Below are positions 61,039 through 64,000 of a stretch of 64,000 nucleotides of DNA, piece by piece. The translations under genes and the position numbers were made by a program. The notes under the pieces are model-generated. The model made no database searches. It was not told the DNA's origin and saw only the letters and a list, made by a program, of their open reading frames with translations. The DNA comes from Acidobacteriota bacterium (GTDB lineage: Bacteria > Acidobacteriota > Blastocatellia > RBC074), in assembly GCA_016715865.1 (NCBI GenBank), contig JADJXM010000006.1, forward strand, positions 1-64,000. Reading direction: 5' to 3'. Position 1 is the first letter of the stretch. Each line of letters begins with the position of its first letter.

Positions 61039-61833
61039 CTATTTCCCGCGATCCTTCCAGAGCCAGATGCCGCCCTTCATTCCAAGGATGTTCGGGACGA
61101 TCTCGACGTCGGGAGGGAGTCTGAAACTGACCAGTTCCGCATTGCCGCCGCCCAGATAAAGTTTTTCGAAGTTGGTCAGGATGCGCCAGTAACCTATCGC
61201 CTTCTGCAGGCGGCGGTTCCACCGTCTTTTGCCAACCTCGGCCAGGGCGCTTGCGCCGAGCTGCTGCTCATATGTCTGTTCATTTCGAAACGGGATATGA
61301 CCCATCTCCAGATGCGGAGCCAGGCGGCCGTCCTCGAACAATCCACAGCCAACGCCGGTTCCGAGCGTGATCACCATCTCGACGGCCTTTCCCTTGATCG
61401 CCGCCAGCCCCTGCATGTCTGCATCGTTGACCACTTTGACTGGTTTGTGGAGCATGCGCGCAAGCGCTTTCTCAAGATCGAAGCCCTGCCAGTATTTCGT
61501 TCCCAGATTGGCGGCGGCGAGTATTTTCCCCTTATGGACAACGCCCGGGAATCCGACCGAGACCCGGTCGAATTCCGGCAACTGCGCGATCAGTTGCTTC
61601 AAAGCCGACAGCAACGCCTTCGGAGGACATGGTTTGGGTGTATCGACTCTGACACGCTCGGTCACCATCTCTCCGTCCTCGTCCAGAATCGATGCCTTCA
61701 ACCGCGAGCCTCCGATGTCGATCGCCAGCGTCCGGATGAATTTTTTTGGTTTCGATTTCGATCGTGCTTTACTGCTATGTTTCTTTTTAACTGCCGGCAT
61801 TCGGCTTACGCCTCCTTGCAATGCGATTTGCAT
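61039..61833 (-). CDS. ppgK: Polyphosphate glucokinase (ROK family)
   Basis: 264 residues at most; an ATG at 61800 (MPAVKKKHSSKARSKSKPKK) gives a shorter, more likely form with a basic N-terminus. ROK motifs: RTLAIDIGGSRLKASILDED, VSVGFPGVVHKGKI, VVNDADMQGLAAIKGK (catalytic Asp) and MVITLGTGVGCGLFEDG. PPGK family tail YWRILTNFEKLYLGGGNAEL. It phosphorylates glucose with polyphosphate and/or ATP. The PPGK assignment over other ROK kinases is by overall pattern. Confidence 0.85.
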   Translation of the reverse strand: MQIALQGGVSRMPAVKKKHSSKARSKSKPKKFIRTLAIDIGGSRLKASILDEDGEMVTERVRVDTPKPCPPKALLSALKQLIAQLPEFDRVSVGFPGVVHKGKILAAANLGTKYWQGFDLEKALARMLHKPVKVVNDADMQGLAAIKGKAVEMVITLGTGVGCGLFEDGRLAPHLEMGHIPFRNEQTYEQQLGASALAEVGKRRWNRRLQKAIGYWRILTNFEKLYLGGGNAELVSFRLPPDVEIVPNILGMKGGIWLWKDRGK

Positions 61834-61910
61834 TTATTCTCCAAAATACCATAATCTTTGAGTCCCTGAATACTACTGAAATCGCAACGGATTGAGAAGG
61901 AAAGAGCACA

Positions 61911-63095
61911 ATGATCAATCACAGGAAATTCTTCGTCGCAATCATTTTGATTCTCGGATCGGCACAAGCATGGAGTCCGTCCGCCTCGTCGGCCGGCAAG
62001 GTTCTCGATCCACTTGAAATGGGCCCATATCCAGCGGGAGTAACGACGACAGTCCTCGTCGATCCGTCACGCATCGATCCGGCGACGGGAGAAGCTCGAA
62101 CGCTGGTAACGGAGATCTGGTATCCGGCGTCAGACGATGCCAGGAACCTTCCGAAAAACAAGTTCACAAATTTCATCCCCGGCGGCCTGTCACCACAATT
62201 CGAATCGCTCATCAAAATGGCATATAGAAAATCGGCCGCCGAGATAGACGCCGATTTCTGGAACCATGCGGTGCGCGATGCAAGGGTTCGCGACGGCAAA
62301 TTTCCGCTCATCGTCTTCTCGCACGGCAACGGAGGGACCCGCAACCAGAATACATTCTGGTGTGACTACCTTGCCAGTCACGGTTACATCATCGTTTCGG
62401 CCGACCACACGGCCAACGCACGCGTGACGATCATCAAGGGCAAACCCGTTCTCTACCAGGCATCGCAGCGGAACCAGTCGGCGATCGACCGGCCAAAGGA
62501 CATGAGTTTCCTGCTCGACCAGATGACGCTCTGGAATGGCGGTTCCGACAGTCGTTTCAGCGGCAGGATCGATTTGAGAGTCCCTGTCGCCGCCGGTATG
62601 TCATTCGGATCGATGACTGCAATTCGTGTCGCCGATGCCGATCCGAGGTTCAAAGCTGTCATCGCAATGTCCGGCGCGCCCGAAACGCATCAGAATCTCA
62701 AGGTCCCTACCCTGCTCATGCTCGGAACCGAGGACACGACTCTGGGCGTCAGGGGCAACGATTACATCAGGTCGAATTTCGGGATCCATACCGGCCCGGC
62801 GTTTTTACTTGAAATGGTCAACGGCGGGCACTACTCCTTCACAGACATGTTCAAACTGACGAAGGAATTCGGCGATGGCGTGGGCAAGGGCAAGCGTCGC
62901 GCCACTGGCGAGCCATTCGAATTCACTCCGATGGAGTCGACCTACAAGATCATCAATTCATACAGTGTCGCGTTTTTGGGCAGCTACGTCAGAGGTGAGC
63001 GCGAATATCTCGAGTTTCTGAAAAAGAACCACTGGCCCGGGGATTTGATCTGGGAGGCGAAGGGCGCCGAATTGACTCAGGAAGTTTCCAGATAG
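61911..63095 (+). CDS. Secreted alpha/beta hydrolase (PAF-acetylhydrolase/dienelactone-hydrolase-like)
   Basis: 394 residues with a signal peptide (about residues 1-28). Fold markers: DPLEMGPYPAGVTTTVLVDP early on, FPLIVFSHGNGGTRNQNTFW (oxyanion region), VAAGMSFGSMTAIRVADADP with the nucleophile Ser in G-M-S-F-G, and a late MVNGGHYSFTDMFKL with the catalytic His. Resembles the platelet-activating-factor acetylhydrolase-like branch acting on esters outside the cytoplasm. Substrate unknown. The following gene starts 15 bases after its stop. Confidence 0.82.
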   Translation: MINHRKFFVAIILILGSAQAWSPSASSAGKVLDPLEMGPYPAGVTTTVLVDPSRIDPATGEARTLVTEIWYPASDDARNLPKNKFTNFIPGGLSPQFESLIKMAYRKSAAEIDADFWNHAVRDARVRDGKFPLIVFSHGNGGTRNQNTFWCDYLASHGYIIVSADHTANARVTIIKGKPVLYQASQRNQSAIDRPKDMSFLLDQMTLWNGGSDSRFSGRIDLRVPVAAGMSFGSMTAIRVADADPRFKAVIAMSGAPETHQNLKVPTLLMLGTEDTTLGVRGNDYIRSNFGIHTGPAFLLEMVNGGHYSFTDMFKLTKEFGDGVGKGKRRATGEPFEFTPMESTYKIINSYSVAFLGSYVRGEREYLEFLKKNHWPGDLIWEAKGAELTQEVSR

Positions 63096-63110
63096 ATCGA
63101 AAGGGGCGCC

Positions 63111-64000
63111 ATGGGACGACTGACCGGCATTTTATTTATTCTCTTCTGCGCGCTGTCGCAGCAGACACAGTCCGCCCAGGCACTGCGGCTGCAGGAAACT
63201 GGCCCGCCGAAACAGACTGCTCAAAAAACATCCGGGCGATCGCTCACGCCGCAGCAGTTCGTCGCGCTCATCGAAAAACTGAGCGAGCCGGGCGGCTATT
63301 TTGACACCGACAATCTGATCTCGAACGAGACATCGTACATGCACGTGCTCGGTAAGATGCGTCAGATGAAGGTCAATGGCGGCGCCTACCTCGGCGTCGG
63401 CCCCGATCAGAACTTTTCATACATGGCCCAGATTCGGCCGAATATCGCCTTCATGGTCGATATTCGCCGCGACAATCTGGTCCAGCACCTGGTCTTCAAG
63501 TCGCTCTTCGCTCTCTCGCGCAACCGGATGGAGTATCTTTGCCTGCTCATCGGCAGGCCGGCTCCCTCGGATTTAAAAGCATGGGATTCGCGCGATATCC
63601 GCGAGATCGTCGCCTACCTCGATAAAACGCCTGCCGGCAAAGACCTGCTGGACGCGACCACAAAACGTGTCGAGGAGCGGATCGCAGGACTGGGCTTCAT
63701 TCTCAAGCCGCAAGATAAAGTGGCGCTCCGACATATCCTCGCGGAGTTCCACGCCGCCGGCCTCGATCTCAAATTCACCAGCAGGAACAGGAGCCCGCGT
63801 TATTACTATCCCAACTATCGCGATCTGCTGCTCGAAAAGGACCTGACCGGGCGTCAGTGCAACTACCTGGCCCGCGAGGAAGATTTCCGGTTTCTGAAGT
63901 CTCTTCAGGAACGCAATCTGGTCATCCCCGTAGTCGGCAATCTGGCGGGCGATTCGGCATTGAAGAACATAGCCGGATACCTTCGCGACGAAGGCGAGAC
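63111..64000 (+). CDS. Conserved secreted hypothetical protein, truncated by window edge
   Basis: ATG 63111 follows GGGG; 296 codons are visible with no stop. Signal peptide MGRLTGILFILFCALSQQTQ then a linker. The recognisable core is SEPGGYFDTDNLISNETSYM, GGAYLGVGPDQNFSYMAQIR, FMVDIRRDNLVQHLVFKSLF and RRNRMEYLCLLIG-like sequence. This block recalls a conserved bacterial family with a SAM-methyltransferase-like (LIC_10091-type) fold but no proven enzyme activity. Family memory is moderate; function is open. Likely cotranscribed with the upstream hydrolase. Confidence 0.6.
   Translation, partial: MGRLTGILFILFCALSQQTQSAQALRLQETGPPKQTAQKTSGRSLTPQQFVALIEKLSEPGGYFDTDNLISNETSYMHVLGKMRQMKVNGGAYLGVGPDQNFSYMAQIRPNIAFMVDIRRDNLVQHLVFKSLFALSRNRMEYLCLLIGRPAPSDLKAWDSRDIREIVAYLDKTPAGKDLLDATTKRVEERIAGLGFILKPQDKVALRHILAEFHAAGLDLKFTSRNRSPRYYYPNYRDLLLEKDLTGRQCNYLAREEDFRFLKSLQERNLVIPVVGNLAGDSALKNIAGYLRDEGE

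Overview
The window looks like a chromosomal segment of an acidobacterium, probably of the Blastocatellia type. The grounds are gene content only: an Oar-like TonB-dependent receptor with a carboxypeptidase-regulatory N-domain, an acidobacterial-style VWA protein, GMC and molybdenum-hydroxylase oxidoreductases, a DUF4912/GH57 pair, a GCS2-CBS fusion, and many gene-junction inverted repeats. No rRNA or ribosomal-protein marker is present, so this placement is an inference.

Layout. 1-2.6 kb: a truncated DoxX-like gene, an S41 peptidase, and a scar holding a tricorn-protease remnant and an orphan antitoxin-like ORF. 2.6-7.3 kb (minus strand): an O-acylation operon made of an FkbH-like loading protein, an acyl carrier protein, an MBOAT acyltransferase, a 34-residue membrane microprotein ending in FxYxxF, and an SGNH protein. 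This matches the Dlt D-alanylation machine, with FkbH in place of DltA. A CAU tRNA gene follows. 7.7-15.1 kb: plsC, a GMC oxidoreductase, a GCS2-CBS protein, a bacilliredoxin and recD2. 15.8-24 kb: the TonB-dependent receptor, DUF4912 protein, GH57 enzyme, a zinc-ribbon protein and an AraC regulator. 24-30.1 kb: a three-subunit molybdenum hydroxylase, a Cys-rich small protein, a DUF1326 protein, a secreted protein, and an ArsC/Spx-like protein whose first redox cysteine is an in-frame TGA (probable selenocysteine).

30.4-41.2 kb (minus strand): an S41 peptidase and the cell-elongation cluster mreB-mreC-mreD-mrdA-rodA-rng, with a Flp-type pilin upstream of mreB. 41.5-47.7 kb (minus strand): hyuA and hyuB, separated by two unrelated genes. 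48-52.6 kb: tandem paralogous secreted proteins, a strong terminator, a secreted protein, a VWA protein and a STAS protein. 52.7-57.9 kb: an O-methyltransferase, two PLP ammonia-lyases, accD, an M28 peptidase and a DUF4177 protein. 58-61.8 kb (minus strand): a CPBP protease whose zinc-ribbon N-terminus lies in another frame, a TonB C-terminal-domain protein, rsmI and a polyphosphate glucokinase. 61.9-64 kb: an alpha/beta hydrolase and a truncated conserved secreted protein.

Two observations stand out: the FkbH/ACP/MBOAT/FxYxxF-microprotein/SGNH operon, and the TGA-containing ArsC-like gene with a possible SECIS hairpin. A third theme is at least five families of paired inverted repeats that fill gene junctions, sometimes supplying stop codons or terminal residues. 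Two of the families share a conserved core between copies, as mobile palindromic elements would.
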